Below, in pieces: positions 42,133 to 51,208 of a stretch of DNA of 64,000 nucleotides (position 1 is its first letter; each line of letters opens with the position of its first letter). The notes beneath the pieces were generated by a model. It made no database searches. It worked only from the letters and a program-made list of their open reading frames with translations, and was not told where the DNA came from. Both the position numbers and the translations under genes were made by a program. The DNA is from Clostridiales bacterium UBA7285. GTDB lineage: Bacteria; Bacillota; Clostridia; Peptostreptococcales; Anaerovoracaceae. Location: the NCBI GenBank assembly GCA_002472145.1, contig DKRJ01000026.1, positions 3,059 to 67,058 on the forward strand, in the 5' to 3' direction.

Positions 42133-43446
42133 GTGGACGTACTTATAATCGCTGGTTATCTGGGCGCCGGAAAGACAACGTTTATCCGGCGCCTTGCTGA
42201 CCATCTGAAAGACTTGAATTTCGCTGTCCTCGAGAATGAATCGGGGGACACGAACTATGACGCCGCGCTCTTAGGACAGAGCGTTGAACCGTCCAGGATC
42301 TGGGAAATGACCGAAAACTGTGTATGCTGCACGGGAAAGGCTGATTTCCTCACTAACCTGGTCACCATCTCATCCACGCTCGACCCCGACGTCCTGATAG
42401 TCGAGCCGACCGGCGCGGTGCGCCTCGACGCCGTCTTGCGCAGCGTCGAGGGCCTCAGCTACGGCAAGCTGAGGCTGCTTTCGCCCGTCCTCATCGCGGA
42501 CGCCCCCCGGATGGGCGAAAGCGCGCGCCGCATCAGCATGCGCGCCGGCCTCGGCACTGGTGCTGCCGTGCGCTCAGACTCGTGCGCCGGCCTCGGCACT
42601 GATGCTGCCGTGCGCTCAGACTCGTGCGCCGGCCTTGGCACTGGTACTGCCGTGCGCTCAGACTCGTGCGCTGGCCTCGGCACTGGTGCCGCCGTGCGCT
42701 CAGACTCGTGCGCCGGCCTTGGCACTGATGCCGCCGGGCGCACAGACTCGCGCGCCGGCCTCGGCACTGATGCTGCCGGGCGTTCAGACATGCGCGCCGG
42801 CCTCGGCACTGATGCTGCCTGGCGCTCAGACTCGCGCGCCGGCCTGCTCGCCGAGTCTGCCGGCTGCGCCGGGACCATAGTCCTGTCGAAATCGGAACAG
42901 CTTTCGGAAGATGAAACGTCGCTCTATACGAGCGTCCTGAGGGGATTGAACCCGGACGCGGAGATAGTTTCTGGAGATTATTCCACCAGAGACGATTCGT
43001 GGTGGCGTTCTCTCATCAGCAGACCGTACAGAGATCCGGACGGAACGGCGCCTGAAATAGACGCCGAAAACGGTGCCGGCGGAACTTTAAGCCTTGGAGC
43101 CGCCGGACCGTCTGCCGTCCGGGCATCGGCCCAGAAAAAATTCGATACCGTATCGCTGAAGGATATTTCGCTTCCGACGCCGGCGCATCTTATGACGATA
43201 CTCGACATAGCCGCATCCGGGCTGTTCGGAGAGGCGGAGAGAGCTAAGGGATGCCTGCCTTGCGGAGTATCGGACGGCTGGATCAGATTCGATCTCGTCG
43301 GAAAGGACTGGGCACTGACCGGTGCGCCGCCACAGGATCACTCCGAGGCTGTTTTTATAGGAAACGGACTTCGCGAAAAAGACATACGGGAATATTTTAC
43401 GATTTTCACCTCGCTGGCCAGAGTGCGATACAGATTCGGGAAGTGA
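42133..43446 (+). CDS. CobW/COG0523-family GTPase with a minisatellite insertion
   Basis: 437 residues, starting at GTG 42133. G1 is IIAGYLGAGKTTFIRRL. ENESGDTNYDAALLG and the metal-binding CxCC in ENCVCCTGK are intact, and VEPTGA marks Walker B. The guanine-specificity NKxD is degraded to SKSE (VLSKSEQLS). Between VEPTGA and SKSE, residues 137-234 consist of seven 14-residue repeats, AGLGTxAAxRSDS with Cys or Arg first. A second low-complexity Gly/Ala stretch lies near 313-330. The C-terminal CobW domain follows (LFGEAERAKGCLPCGVSDGW). The family delivers Zn, Co or Ni to enzymes. Nucleotide use may be altered. Confidence 0.85.
   Translation: MDVLIIAGYLGAGKTTFIRRLADHLKDLNFAVLENESGDTNYDAALLGQSVEPSRIWEMTENCVCCTGKADFLTNLVTISSTLDPDVLIVEPTGAVRLDAVLRSVEGLSYGKLRLLSPVLIADAPRMGESARRISMRAGLGTGAAVRSDSCAGLGTDAAVRSDSCAGLGTGTAVRSDSCAGLGTGAAVRSDSCAGLGTDAAGRTDSRAGLGTDAAGRSDMRAGLGTDAAWRSDSRAGLLAESAGCAGTIVLSKSEQLSEDETSLYTSVLRGLNPDAEIVSGDYSTRDDSWWRSLISRPYRDPDGTAPEIDAENGAGGTLSLGAAGPSAVRASAQKKFDTVSLKDISLPTPAHLMTILDIAASGLFGEAERAKGCLPCGVSDGWIRFDLVGKDWALTGAPPQDHSEAVFIGNGLREKDIREYFTIFTSLARVRYRFGK
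42541..42834 (+). repeat. Seven-copy 42-bp minisatellite inside the CobW gene
   Basis: Seven in-frame units start at 42541, 42583, 42625, 42667, 42709, 42751 and 42793; an eighth is partial from 42835. The core is GCCGGCCTCGGCACTG, with variable Gly/Asp and Val/Gly/Trp codons. Most differences between units are single bases. Confidence 0.95.
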
Positions 43447-43558
43447 CCGGAAGCGTGCAGCGATACAATTGCCTGCAGGCAGCGAGACACATGCACTCGA
43501 TTGCGAGACGCATTACAACCGACCGCATTATGGAGTACCGATATACACATTATCATTA

Positions 43559-43587
43559 TTGCTCATCGCGTTCATCTGCTCTATAAT
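43559..43587 (+). promoter_or_regulatory. Promoter of the ridA-ptb-like-yitT operon
   Basis: TTGCTC (43559-43564), a 17-nt spacer and TATAAT (43582-43587), 81 nt before the ridA ATG. The 222-nt gap from CobW to ridA otherwise shows no gene. Confidence 0.6.
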
Positions 43588-43668
43588 TACATTGGCTGTG
43601 CGGCACGGCAGAGCCGCGCCGAACGGATGATTCTGCCGATTTGATTTATCGTTAGAAGGAGGCCCATC

Positions 43669-44076
43669 ATGAGACAGGCGATCCATACCGACAAGGCTCC
43701 TGCTGCCATCGGACCGTATCAACAGGCGTGGCGCGCGGGAGATTTTCTTTTTACGGCCGGACAGGGACCGGCTGATCCCGTTACGGGAAAGGTCACAGGC
43801 ACCACGATCACGGAACAGGCCGAGCAGACGATGAAAAACATCGGCGCGATCCTGGAGGCCGCCGGGACCGACTTCACGAGCGCGGTCAAGGTCCTCTGCT
43901 TCCTCGCCAATGCCGAGGGTTTCAAGGCGTTCAACGAAGTCTACGCCAGATATTTCACATCGAAGCCAGCCAGGACGTGCGTCATGGTGAAGGATTTTCC
44001 GGCCCCGTGTCTCTGCGAGGTCGAGGTTATATGCTATCTCGGCGAACGAGCCGTAACAGATACGGAGGGAATATGA
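43669..44076 (+). CDS. RidA family enamine/imine deaminase
   Basis: 135 residues of the RidA (YjgF/YER057c) fold: KAPAAIGPYQQAW, FTAGQGPADPVTG and EQTMKNIGAILEAAG. The key Arg lies in KPARTCVMVKDFP. RidA hydrolyses 2-aminoacrylate and other reactive imines released by PLP enzymes. AAGGAGG is 8 nt upstream. The gene overlaps the downstream Ptb-like gene by 4 nt. The pairing suggests detoxification or catabolism of amino-acid-derived intermediates, but the substrate is not given by sequence. Confidence 0.93.
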   Translation: MRQAIHTDKAPAAIGPYQQAWRAGDFLFTAGQGPADPVTGKVTGTTITEQAEQTMKNIGAILEAAGTDFTSAVKVLCFLANAEGFKAFNEVYARYFTSKPARTCVMVKDFPAPCLCEVEVICYLGERAVTDTEGI

Positions 44077-45026
44077 TCTACCGATATTTGGAGGACCTCG
44101 AACGCGAGGCCGCAAAGGCTGAAAAACCTATGCGCGTCGCTGTCGCTGGGGCTGCCGACGAATCTGTGCTCGAGGCCGTTTTTGAAGCGGCGAACAGGAA
44201 CATCGTATCCCCGATACTGATCGGAAATAAGGATGAAATAGCGCGCAAGTCCGAAAACATCCCGGCCGATGCCGCTGCCGCGATAGCGGGACTTCCCGTC
44301 ATCGCGGCGGACGGGCCCGGGGACTGCGGAGAAGCAGCCGTTGCGGCTGTAAGGGACGGAGCGGCCGACTTCATAATGAAGGGGAACATGGAGACGAGCG
44401 ACGTCCTCAAGCCGCTCGTGAGAAAAGAGAACGGCCTCAATACGGGACGCACCATGAACGTGCTGGCGTATAACGAGGTGCCGTGCCTGCCGCGGATGCT
44501 CGGGCTCTCCGACGGAGGGATGATCCCGTACCCTACGTTCGAACAGAAAAAAGATATCCTCGAGAACTGCGTGGGGATGCTGCGCGCTCTGGGGATAGAA
44601 CGCCCGCAGGTCGCTGTTTTGGCCGGAATAGAACACGTAAACCCTAAAATGCCTGAGACGGTCGACGCCGCCAGGCTGCAGGAGATGAACAGAGCCGGCG
44701 AGATAACTGACTGCGACGTGTACGGGCCGATTTCCATAGACATCGCTCTCTCTGCGGAGATCGCGGCGCATAAGGGATATGACTGCCCGTCGTGCGGAAA
44801 CTTCGATCTCGTGATCGTTCCGTCGCTCGTAGCCGGAAACCTCATGAACAAAGCGATGATAATCACAGGAGGAGCAAAGATGGCGGGAGTCGTTCTCGGA
44901 GCTAAGGTCCCGGTGGTCCTCAGTTCCAGAGGGGCGTCGCCGGAGGAAAAGTTCGGCTCGCTCGCGCTGGCCGCTCTCGCAGCCCGTAAAAACGGATCAG
45001 ACTTGATGGAGCCAGAAGGAAAATGA
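44073..45026 (+). CDS. Phosphate acetyl/butyryltransferase family protein (second copy)
   Basis: 317 residues from ATG 44073 (ACGGAGGG just upstream; the frame opens earlier inside ridA). It shares the Pta/Ptb core with the gene at 54679: ADFIMKGNMETSDVLKPLVR, GLNTGRTMNVL, HVNPKMPETVDA and YGPISIDIALSAEIAAHKGY. It exchanges CoA for phosphate on acyl-CoA thioesters. A CPSCGNFD insertion near residue 235 is unlike the other copy. No kinase is adjacent here. It overlaps ridA and yitT by 4 nt each, so the three are co-translated. The acyl specificity is unknown. Confidence 0.88.
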   Translation: MIYRYLEDLEREAAKAEKPMRVAVAGAADESVLEAVFEAANRNIVSPILIGNKDEIARKSENIPADAAAAIAGLPVIAADGPGDCGEAAVAAVRDGAADFIMKGNMETSDVLKPLVRKENGLNTGRTMNVLAYNEVPCLPRMLGLSDGGMIPYPTFEQKKDILENCVGMLRALGIERPQVAVLAGIEHVNPKMPETVDAARLQEMNRAGEITDCDVYGPISIDIALSAEIAAHKGYDCPSCGNFDLVIVPSLVAGNLMNKAMIITGGAKMAGVVLGAKVPVVLSSRGASPEEKFGSLALAALAARKNGSDLMEPEGK

Positions 45027-45925
45027 TGAGAGAAAAGACCGCCCGGACGTCCCCTCACAGGGTGAGGGATATAGTTTTGGATTACATGCTGCTGACTTTT
45101 GCCACGTTCATCGTGGCGTCAGCGGTCTTTTTGTTCATGATGCCGAGCCACGCTACGATCTCGAGCATCACCGGAATAGCGATGGTGCTTCAGTTCGTCA
45201 TTCCTCTGACGGTCGCCCAGATAACGTTCATACTTAACTGCATCCTGATCACGATCGGCTTTATAGTCTTCGGCAGGGAATTCGGGGCAAAGACGGTCTA
45301 TACGTCGCTCATGATGCCTGTCATCATGAGGATTTACGAGATCGCGCTGCCGGATTTTCAGTCGATCACAGGTGATCCGCTCACGGACGTCCTCGCCTAC
45401 GTAGTGCTCGTCAGCCTCGGGCTTTCCATTCTGTTCAACGACAACGCCTGCTCCGGAGGGATAGACATCGTCGCCAAACTTCTGAACAAGTATTTCCACA
45501 TCAACATCGGAACGGCGATGACTGTCGCCGGCGTCGCTGTCTCGTTCTCGTCGGGTCTCGTTTACGACGCTAAGACTGTAGTGCTCTCTCTGCTCGGGAC
45601 GTATCTGAACGGGATAATACTCGACAGGTTCATATTCGGCGCGACGGGCAAAAAACGCGTCTGCATAGTCTCCGAAAAGAAGGAAGAGGAGATCTGCGGC
45701 TACATCCTGAACACGCTGCACAGCGGCGCGTCGCTCTATGACTGCATCGGGGCATATTCCCACGAGGCGCACAGGGAGATAATAACGATAGTGGATCGCC
45801 ACGAGTATCAGCAGCTGATGGACTACATCGTTAAGACCGACCCCGACGCTTTCGTCACGATCTACAGTGTGGAGAACGCCAGATATCTTCCGAAGGTCAT
45901 CAAAAACTCCGAAGAGGAAAAATAA
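45023..45925 (+). CDS. YitT family membrane protein (DUF161/DUF2179)
   Basis: 300 residues: five to six hydrophobic segments in residues 20-210 (YitT membrane region; NDNACSGGIDIVAKLLNKYF is the conserved signature), then a cytoplasmic DUF2179 domain (KKRVCIVSEKKEEEICGYIL ... YSVENARYLPKV). The function is unsettled, with a transport or sensory role proposed for the family. It overlaps the Ptb-like gene by 4 nt. No terminator is obvious in the 87 nt before gltX. Confidence 0.9.
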   Translation: MMREKTARTSPHRVRDIVLDYMLLTFATFIVASAVFLFMMPSHATISSITGIAMVLQFVIPLTVAQITFILNCILITIGFIVFGREFGAKTVYTSLMMPVIMRIYEIALPDFQSITGDPLTDVLAYVVLVSLGLSILFNDNACSGGIDIVAKLLNKYFHINIGTAMTVAGVAVSFSSGLVYDAKTVVLSLLGTYLNGIILDRFIFGATGKKRVCIVSEKKEEEICGYILNTLHSGASLYDCIGAYSHEAHREIITIVDRHEYQQLMDYIVKTDPDAFVTIYSVENARYLPKVIKNSEEEK

Positions 45926-46012
45926 CGGTTTTTATGTTAGAATATCATTGCGGCAGTCCGAGGGAACGCGGGCCGTGCCGGACTTATTTTGCTGCAGCCG
46001 TCGGAGGTAGAG

Positions 46013-47689
46013 ATGTCAAACAGAGAACTTGCCGAATTCCTTTTTCCGAACGTAAAAGTGACGCCGGAGGATCAAGAAAAGAAATACCCGCCGAGAAAAC
46101 TCCCGGAAGGCGCTAAAGTGACGCGTCTGGGGCCTTCACCGACGGGTTTTATTCATCTGGGAAATCTTTACGGGGCTTTTGCCGACGAGCGTCTCGCGCA
46201 TCAGTCCGGAGGCGTTTTCTTCCTGAGAATAGAAGACACGGACGACAAAAGATATGTCGAAGGCGCTGTGGAGATCATCATAAACTCTCTCAGATTCTTT
46301 GACATCAACTTCGACGAGGGAGCCGGGCTCGACGGCGACCGTGGAGACTACGGCCCGTACACGCAGAGCGAGAGGGGCGATATCTACGCCTGCTTCGCGA
46401 AGAAACTAGTATCGGAGGGCAAAGCGTATCCGTGCTTCCTCACCGAGGAGGAGATAGCGGCCATCAGGGTGGATCAGGAAGCCGCCGGGGAAAATCCGGG
46501 AATCTACGGGAAGTACGCGAAATACCGCGACATAGGATTCGAAGAAGCGAAGGCTTTGATCGACGAGGGTAAACCTTATGTAATAAGGCTGCGCTCGGAC
46601 GGGGATCCGCATCCCGCGGGAGAGCCTCGCAAGGTCAGCGCTTACGACGCCATCCGCGGGGAACTCGTGACGCCGGAGAACTTCATGGATGTCGTACTCC
46701 TGAAAACGAACGGCATCCCTACATATCACTTCGCTCACGTCGTCGACGACCACCTGATGCGCACCACGCACGTAGTGCGCGGAGCGGAGTGGCTGCCTTC
46801 GCTTCCTATACATATCGAACTTTTCGAGAAACTAGGCTGGGAGATGCCGATATACTGCCATACAGCCCAACTCATGAAACTCGATGAGAACGGCAACAGG
46901 CGCAAACTCTCCAAGCGCAAGGATCCTGAACTTTCGCTCGATTTCTACAGAAAGCAGGGATATCATCCGGCTGCCGTCCGCGAGTATCTTTTGACGATCC
47001 TGAACTCGAACTTCGAGGAGTGGCGCATAGCCAACCCGGACGCCCCGGCGGACGATTTCATGTTCACCACGGAAAAGATGGGAAATTCCGGCGCTCTGTT
47101 CGATCTGAACAAGCTGAACGACGTCAGCAAAGACGTACTCCTGAAGGTGCCGGCAAAAGATCTGGCAGACTTCCTCGTGAAGTGGGCGGCAGAGTTCAGA
47201 CCCGAACTGCTTGTTTTGTTCGAAGACCGCGGGTATCTGGAGAAGATCCTCGACCTCGGACGTAACGACAATAAGCCTCGCAAGGATTTGATCTACGCAG
47301 AGCAGATAGTCGATTTCATCAGTTATTTCTATGACGAACTGTATACTCCTTCGGACAACTATCCGGCGGAAGTCCCTCCTGAAGACGTTCCGGAGATACT
47401 GAAAAGATATCTGGAGACGTATGATCATTCAGATGACCAGAGCCAGTGGTTCTCAAAGATCCGCGAAATCGCCGTTAAACTGGGATACGCCGCTAAACCT
47501 AAGGATTACAAGAAAGATCCCGACAGTTACAAGGGCCACGTCGGCCACGTCAGCACCGTGATCAGGGTCGCGCTGATGGGACGCCCGGAATCGCCTGACG
47601 TCTGGACGATCCAGCAGATCATGGGCGAGGAGAAGACGCGCGAGAGGATCGAAGGAGCGATTGTAAGAGCCTCCGGGAAAGCGGAGTAA
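46013..47689 (+). CDS. gltX: Glutamyl-tRNA synthetase
   Basis: 558 residues from ATG 46013 (GGAGG 5 nt upstream); an in-frame start at 45989 lacks support. Class I motifs: RLGPSPTGFIHLGNLYGAF, with HLGN in place of HIGH/HIGG, and KLSKRKDPELS as the KMSKS loop. The long C-terminal domain and spacing fit the extended clostridial GltX. It charges tRNA-Glu and possibly tRNA-Gln, although no gatCAB genes are in this window. A tRNA-Glu gene lies at 61.3 kb. Confidence 0.93.
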   Translation: MSNRELAEFLFPNVKVTPEDQEKKYPPRKLPEGAKVTRLGPSPTGFIHLGNLYGAFADERLAHQSGGVFFLRIEDTDDKRYVEGAVEIIINSLRFFDINFDEGAGLDGDRGDYGPYTQSERGDIYACFAKKLVSEGKAYPCFLTEEEIAAIRVDQEAAGENPGIYGKYAKYRDIGFEEAKALIDEGKPYVIRLRSDGDPHPAGEPRKVSAYDAIRGELVTPENFMDVVLLKTNGIPTYHFAHVVDDHLMRTTHVVRGAEWLPSLPIHIELFEKLGWEMPIYCHTAQLMKLDENGNRRKLSKRKDPELSLDFYRKQGYHPAAVREYLLTILNSNFEEWRIANPDAPADDFMFTTEKMGNSGALFDLNKLNDVSKDVLLKVPAKDLADFLVKWAAEFRPELLVLFEDRGYLEKILDLGRNDNKPRKDLIYAEQIVDFISYFYDELYTPSDNYPAEVPPEDVPEILKRYLETYDHSDDQSQWFSKIREIAVKLGYAAKPKDYKKDPDSYKGHVGHVSTVIRVALMGRPESPDVWTIQQIMGEEKTRERIEGAIVRASGKAE

Positions 47690-47692
47690 AAT

Positions 47693-48370
47693 ATGGTCGA
47701 CTTTCATAATTCATGGAACGAACTTCTGAAAGACGAGTTCGAAAAAGACTATTACAAGCGCCTCAGGGCGTTCCTGTCTTCCGAGTACGCAAACCACACC
47801 GTGTATCCCGCTAAAGAGAACATCTTTGCGGCGCTGAAGACCGTGCCACGCGAGGACGTAAAAGTCGTCATACTCGGCCAGGATCCGTACCACGAGGAAG
47901 GCCAGGCCCACGGGATGGCTTTCTCGGTGCTGCCCGGCGTGAAGCAGCCTCCGTCGCTTGTCAACATCTTCAGGGAACTGAAAGACGAGCTCGAGATCCC
48001 GCTGCCTCCATCCGATAACGGATATCTGATGCCGTGGGCGCTTCAGGGGGTCCTGCTTCTGAACACGTGTCTGACGGTGCGCGCTCACGAGGCGAATTCG
48101 CACAGAGGCAAGGGCTGGGAGATATTCACAGACCGCGTCATATCGCTTTTGTCGGAGCGCGAGGAGCCGATGGTTTTCATCCTCTGGGGAGCGAACGCGC
48201 GGTCAAAGAGATCGCTGATCGATACGGAAAGGCACCTCGTGCTCGAGGGGGCGCACCCGAGCCCGCTGTCGGCTTACAACGGATTCTTCGGAGGTCAGTA
48301 TTTCATCCGCGCCAACGAATTCCTAGAGGCGAACGGTGCTTCTCCGATAGACTGGAACATCTGCAAGTGA
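47693..48370 (+). CDS. ung: Uracil-DNA glycosylase, family 1
   Basis: 225 residues. Family-1 motifs are present: the catalytic Asp in VVILGQDPYHEEGQAHGMAF, the uracil-binding LLNTCLTVRAHEANSH, and the DNA-intercalating loop EGAHPSPLSAYNGFFG. It removes uracil from DNA, starting base-excision repair. It starts 3 nt after gltX with GGAG in the gltX end. A different glycosylase superfamily member sits at 63.5 kb. Confidence 0.96.
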   Translation: MVDFHNSWNELLKDEFEKDYYKRLRAFLSSEYANHTVYPAKENIFAALKTVPREDVKVVILGQDPYHEEGQAHGMAFSVLPGVKQPPSLVNIFRELKDELEIPLPPSDNGYLMPWALQGVLLLNTCLTVRAHEANSHRGKGWEIFTDRVISLLSEREEPMVFILWGANARSKRSLIDTERHLVLEGAHPSPLSAYNGFFGGQYFIRANEFLEANGASPIDWNICK

Positions 48371-48375
48371 TATAA
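48348..48375 (+). promoter_or_regulatory. Possible promoter of typA
   Basis: TAGACT (48348-48353) inside the ung 3' end, a 16-nt spacer and TATAAT (48370-48375), 87 nt before the typA start. Confidence 0.5.
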
Positions 48376-48462
48376 TTATCTTTTGTCGAATAATCTAACA
48401 AAGCAATAATAAACACGCGGAGCGGCTTGCCACGGACAGCCGTCCCGCCGAAAGGCAAATCA

Positions 48463-50337
48463 ATGTCCGAGAGAGAAAAAATCATCAATATAGCCGTAAT
48501 AGCTCACGTAGACGCGGGCAAATCGACGCTCGTCGACGCTTTCCTGAAGCAGAGCGGGGTCTTCCGCGACAACGAGGAGATGGCGGACTGCGTCATGGAC
48601 TCAAACGACATCGAGCGCGAGCGCGGAATCACTATTTATTCCAAAAACTGCTCTGTTATGCACGGGGACACTAAGATCAACATCGTAGATACGCCGGGCC
48701 ACGCCGATTTCTCGTCCGAGGTAGAGCGGATCATGAAGACCGTCGACACGGTCATCCTGCTCGTGGACAGCAGCGAGGGACCGATGCCGCAGACTCGTTT
48801 TGTTCTGTCGAAATCGCTCGAGCAGGGGCTGAACCCGATACTGTTCATCAATAAGATCGACAAAAAAGACAGGCGCATCGACGAAGTTGTCGACGAGGTA
48901 TACGAACTGTTCATGGATCTGAACGCGAACGACGAACAACTCGACTTTCCTATACTTTACGGAGTCGCCAGACAGGGGATCGCCGTCTATGATCCTCACG
49001 ACATCGACGGACTCGTATTCCAGCAGGGAGACACGAAACTCAAGCACACCCCGGAGGGATACGGCGGCTTCGACATAAAGCCTCTTTTCGATACGATCAT
49101 CAAACACTGCGAGCCGTATCCGGACCGCAGGGACGAGCCGCTCCAGATGCAGGTATGCTCACTCGCGTACGACGATTACATCGGAAGGCTGGGGATCGGC
49201 AGGATCACGCGCGGCGTCATGAAGGAAGCCCAGCAGGTCGCCGTATGTCAGGTCAGCGGCCAGACAGCGATGCGTAAGGTGAATCAGGTCTTCGTATATC
49301 GCGGACTTAAGAGAGTGCCTGTAAGCGAGGCTCAGTGCGGCGACATCGTCGTCGTCTCGGGCATCCCGGACATAACCATAGGAGAGACGATCTGCGAACC
49401 GGATCACCCTGAGGCCATGGAGATGATCCACATCGAGGAGCCTACGCTTTCGATGAATTTCATGGTGAACACGTCGCCTTTCGCCGGAAAGGTCGGCAAA
49501 TACGTCACGTCGAGGCATATCCGCGAGAGGCTGCGCAAGGAACTGGAGGTGAACGTCGGGCTCGAGGTCGAGGAGACCGATTCGACAGACTGCTTCAAGG
49601 TATCCGGGCGCGGCGAACTGCACCTCTCGATACTCATCGAAAACATGCGCAGGGAGGGATATGAACTCGCGGTTTCAAAGCCGGAGGTCATCTTCCACCG
49701 CGACGCGGATGGCAGGAAACTCGAACCTGTGGAAGAGGTAATAATCAACGTGCCTGACGAATACTCGGGCTCTGTCATCTCCAAACTGAACATCAGGAAG
49801 GGCACGCTGATACAGATGTCCTCCGAGAACGGATATACGCACTTGGAATACCACGCGCCTACGAGAGGGCTCCTCGGCTACAGGATGGAGTTCATCAACG
49901 ATACGCGCGGCGAGGGCACGATGATCCGCAGGTTCTACGAGTTCGAGGAATACAAGGGCGAGATCCCGGGACGCCAGAACGGGGTCGCCATCGCGATAGA
50001 AGAAGGCGTCTGCACGCCTTACGCGCTGTTCAACATAGGCGAACGGGTACAGATGTTCGTTGAACCTGGCACCAGAGTCTACGAAGGCATGATCGTCGGG
50101 ATGAACTCCCGCTCCAACGACATGGAAGTGAATCCGTGCAAAGCCAAAAAGCAGAGCAACATGCGCGCCGCGGGCTCAGACGAGAATATCAAACTCTCTC
50201 CGGCGAGGCATTTCACCCTCGAGGAGGCTCTGGAGTTCATAGACGACGACGAACTCGTGGAGGTCACGCCGGATGATATCAGACTGCGCAAGAAACTGCT
50301 CCACGAGCTCGACAGACGCAGATCCGGAAGATATTGA
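48463..50337 (+). CDS. typA: Ribosome-binding GTPase TypA/BipA
   Basis: 624 residues from MSEREKIINI at 48463; GAAAGG precedes it, and a longer in-frame start at 48427 lacks a site. The translation-factor G domain has AHVDAGKST, the switch RGITI and DTPGHADF, with NKIDKKD as G4. EF-G-like domains III and V follow, then the BipA-specific C-terminal domain (ARHFTLEEALEFIDDDELVEVTP). It helps large-subunit assembly under stress or cold. The MscS gene follows after 29 nt. Confidence 0.96.
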   Translation: MSEREKIINIAVIAHVDAGKSTLVDAFLKQSGVFRDNEEMADCVMDSNDIERERGITIYSKNCSVMHGDTKINIVDTPGHADFSSEVERIMKTVDTVILLVDSSEGPMPQTRFVLSKSLEQGLNPILFINKIDKKDRRIDEVVDEVYELFMDLNANDEQLDFPILYGVARQGIAVYDPHDIDGLVFQQGDTKLKHTPEGYGGFDIKPLFDTIIKHCEPYPDRRDEPLQMQVCSLAYDDYIGRLGIGRITRGVMKEAQQVAVCQVSGQTAMRKVNQVFVYRGLKRVPVSEAQCGDIVVVSGIPDITIGETICEPDHPEAMEMIHIEEPTLSMNFMVNTSPFAGKVGKYVTSRHIRERLRKELEVNVGLEVEETDSTDCFKVSGRGELHLSILIENMRREGYELAVSKPEVIFHRDADGRKLEPVEEVIINVPDEYSGSVISKLNIRKGTLIQMSSENGYTHLEYHAPTRGLLGYRMEFINDTRGEGTMIRRFYEFEEYKGEIPGRQNGVAIAIEEGVCTPYALFNIGERVQMFVEPGTRVYEGMIVGMNSRSNDMEVNPCKAKKQSNMRAAGSDENIKLSPARHFTLEEALEFIDDDELVEVTPDDIRLRKKLLHELDRRRSGRY

Positions 50338-50366
50338 TCTTACCGGGAATTTTACCGAGGGCAGAC

Positions 50367-51161
50367 ATGGAAATAAGCGACAAACTGACGGATATACTTA
50401 TAACGCTGATCAAAACAGGCCTCGTGCTGCTGGTCGGGTATTTTGTCATAAAAATAATCATCGCCATCATGCGCAGGGGCCTGAAGAAGACGAATCTGGA
50501 CGCGTCTATCCACAGTTTCATCCTTAACGGAAGCAAGTTCCTGCTATGGGTGATCGTCATTATCATGACGCTCCAGATGCTCGGCGTCTCCACTGCGTCC
50601 GTCGTCACGGTCCTGGGCGCCAGCGCGGCAGCGGTCGCTCTCGGGCTGCAGAACAGCCTCAGCAACGTAGCCAGCGGCATAGTCACGATGGTGAACAAGC
50701 CTTTCAAGCAGGGCGACGAGATAGAGATGAAGGGCACGGTGAACGCCGTGGGCATCGTCGACGAGGTCGGCACGATGGTCACGAAGCTCCACACATACGA
50801 TAACAAGGTCATGAACATCCCGAACAGCCTGCTGACTTCATCGGTCATCCTGAATTACACGGAGGCCGGGCTCAGGCGCGTGGACAGGACGTTCTCTGTA
50901 TCTCAGGACGCCGATATAGATCAGGTAAAGGATATCATCAGGAAAGTCATCAAGGACGAGCCGCTCTTCGAGGAGGAACCGGAGCCGATCATCGGCGTTT
51001 CCTCGCACGGGGATTTTGCCGTCCAGTTCGATGTGAAGGCGTGGTGTGACACGCGGCAGTATTTTACGGCTGTATACCATCTGGAGGAGGGAGTCGAAAA
51101 GGCGTTCAGAACCGCCGGCATCGAAGTCCCTTACCCGCAGGTGGACGTACATAGCAGGTAA
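50367..51161 (+). CDS. Small-conductance mechanosensitive channel (MscS family)
   Basis: 264 residues from ATG 50367 (GAGGG upstream). Three membrane helices fill residues 10-110. The third is the pore helix, with the Ala/Gly pattern VVTVLGASAAAVALGLQNSLSN. The beta domain follows (NKPFKQGDEIEMKGTVNAVG, HTYDNKVMNIPNSLL), then the alpha/beta C-terminal cage. It opens on membrane tension to release solutes on hypo-osmotic shock. It would assemble as a heptamer, as in the family. Confidence 0.94.
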   Translation: MEISDKLTDILITLIKTGLVLLVGYFVIKIIIAIMRRGLKKTNLDASIHSFILNGSKFLLWVIVIIMTLQMLGVSTASVVTVLGASAAAVALGLQNSLSNVASGIVTMVNKPFKQGDEIEMKGTVNAVGIVDEVGTMVTKLHTYDNKVMNIPNSLLTSSVILNYTEAGLRRVDRTFSVSQDADIDQVKDIIRKVIKDEPLFEEEPEPIIGVSSHGDFAVQFDVKAWCDTRQYFTAVYHLEEGVEKAFRTAGIEVPYPQVDVHSR

Positions 51162-51208
51162 GTTATCGCCGAAAGACTTGAAATGATAGGAGATTTGGGG
51201 AAAACATC

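Noticed and set aside
42459..42880. Open frames on both strands across the 42-bp repeats, and the thought of a CRISPR array
   Set aside because: Units are contiguous without unique spacers and are in frame with the CobW protein. The other frames are open only because the repeat lacks stops in them.
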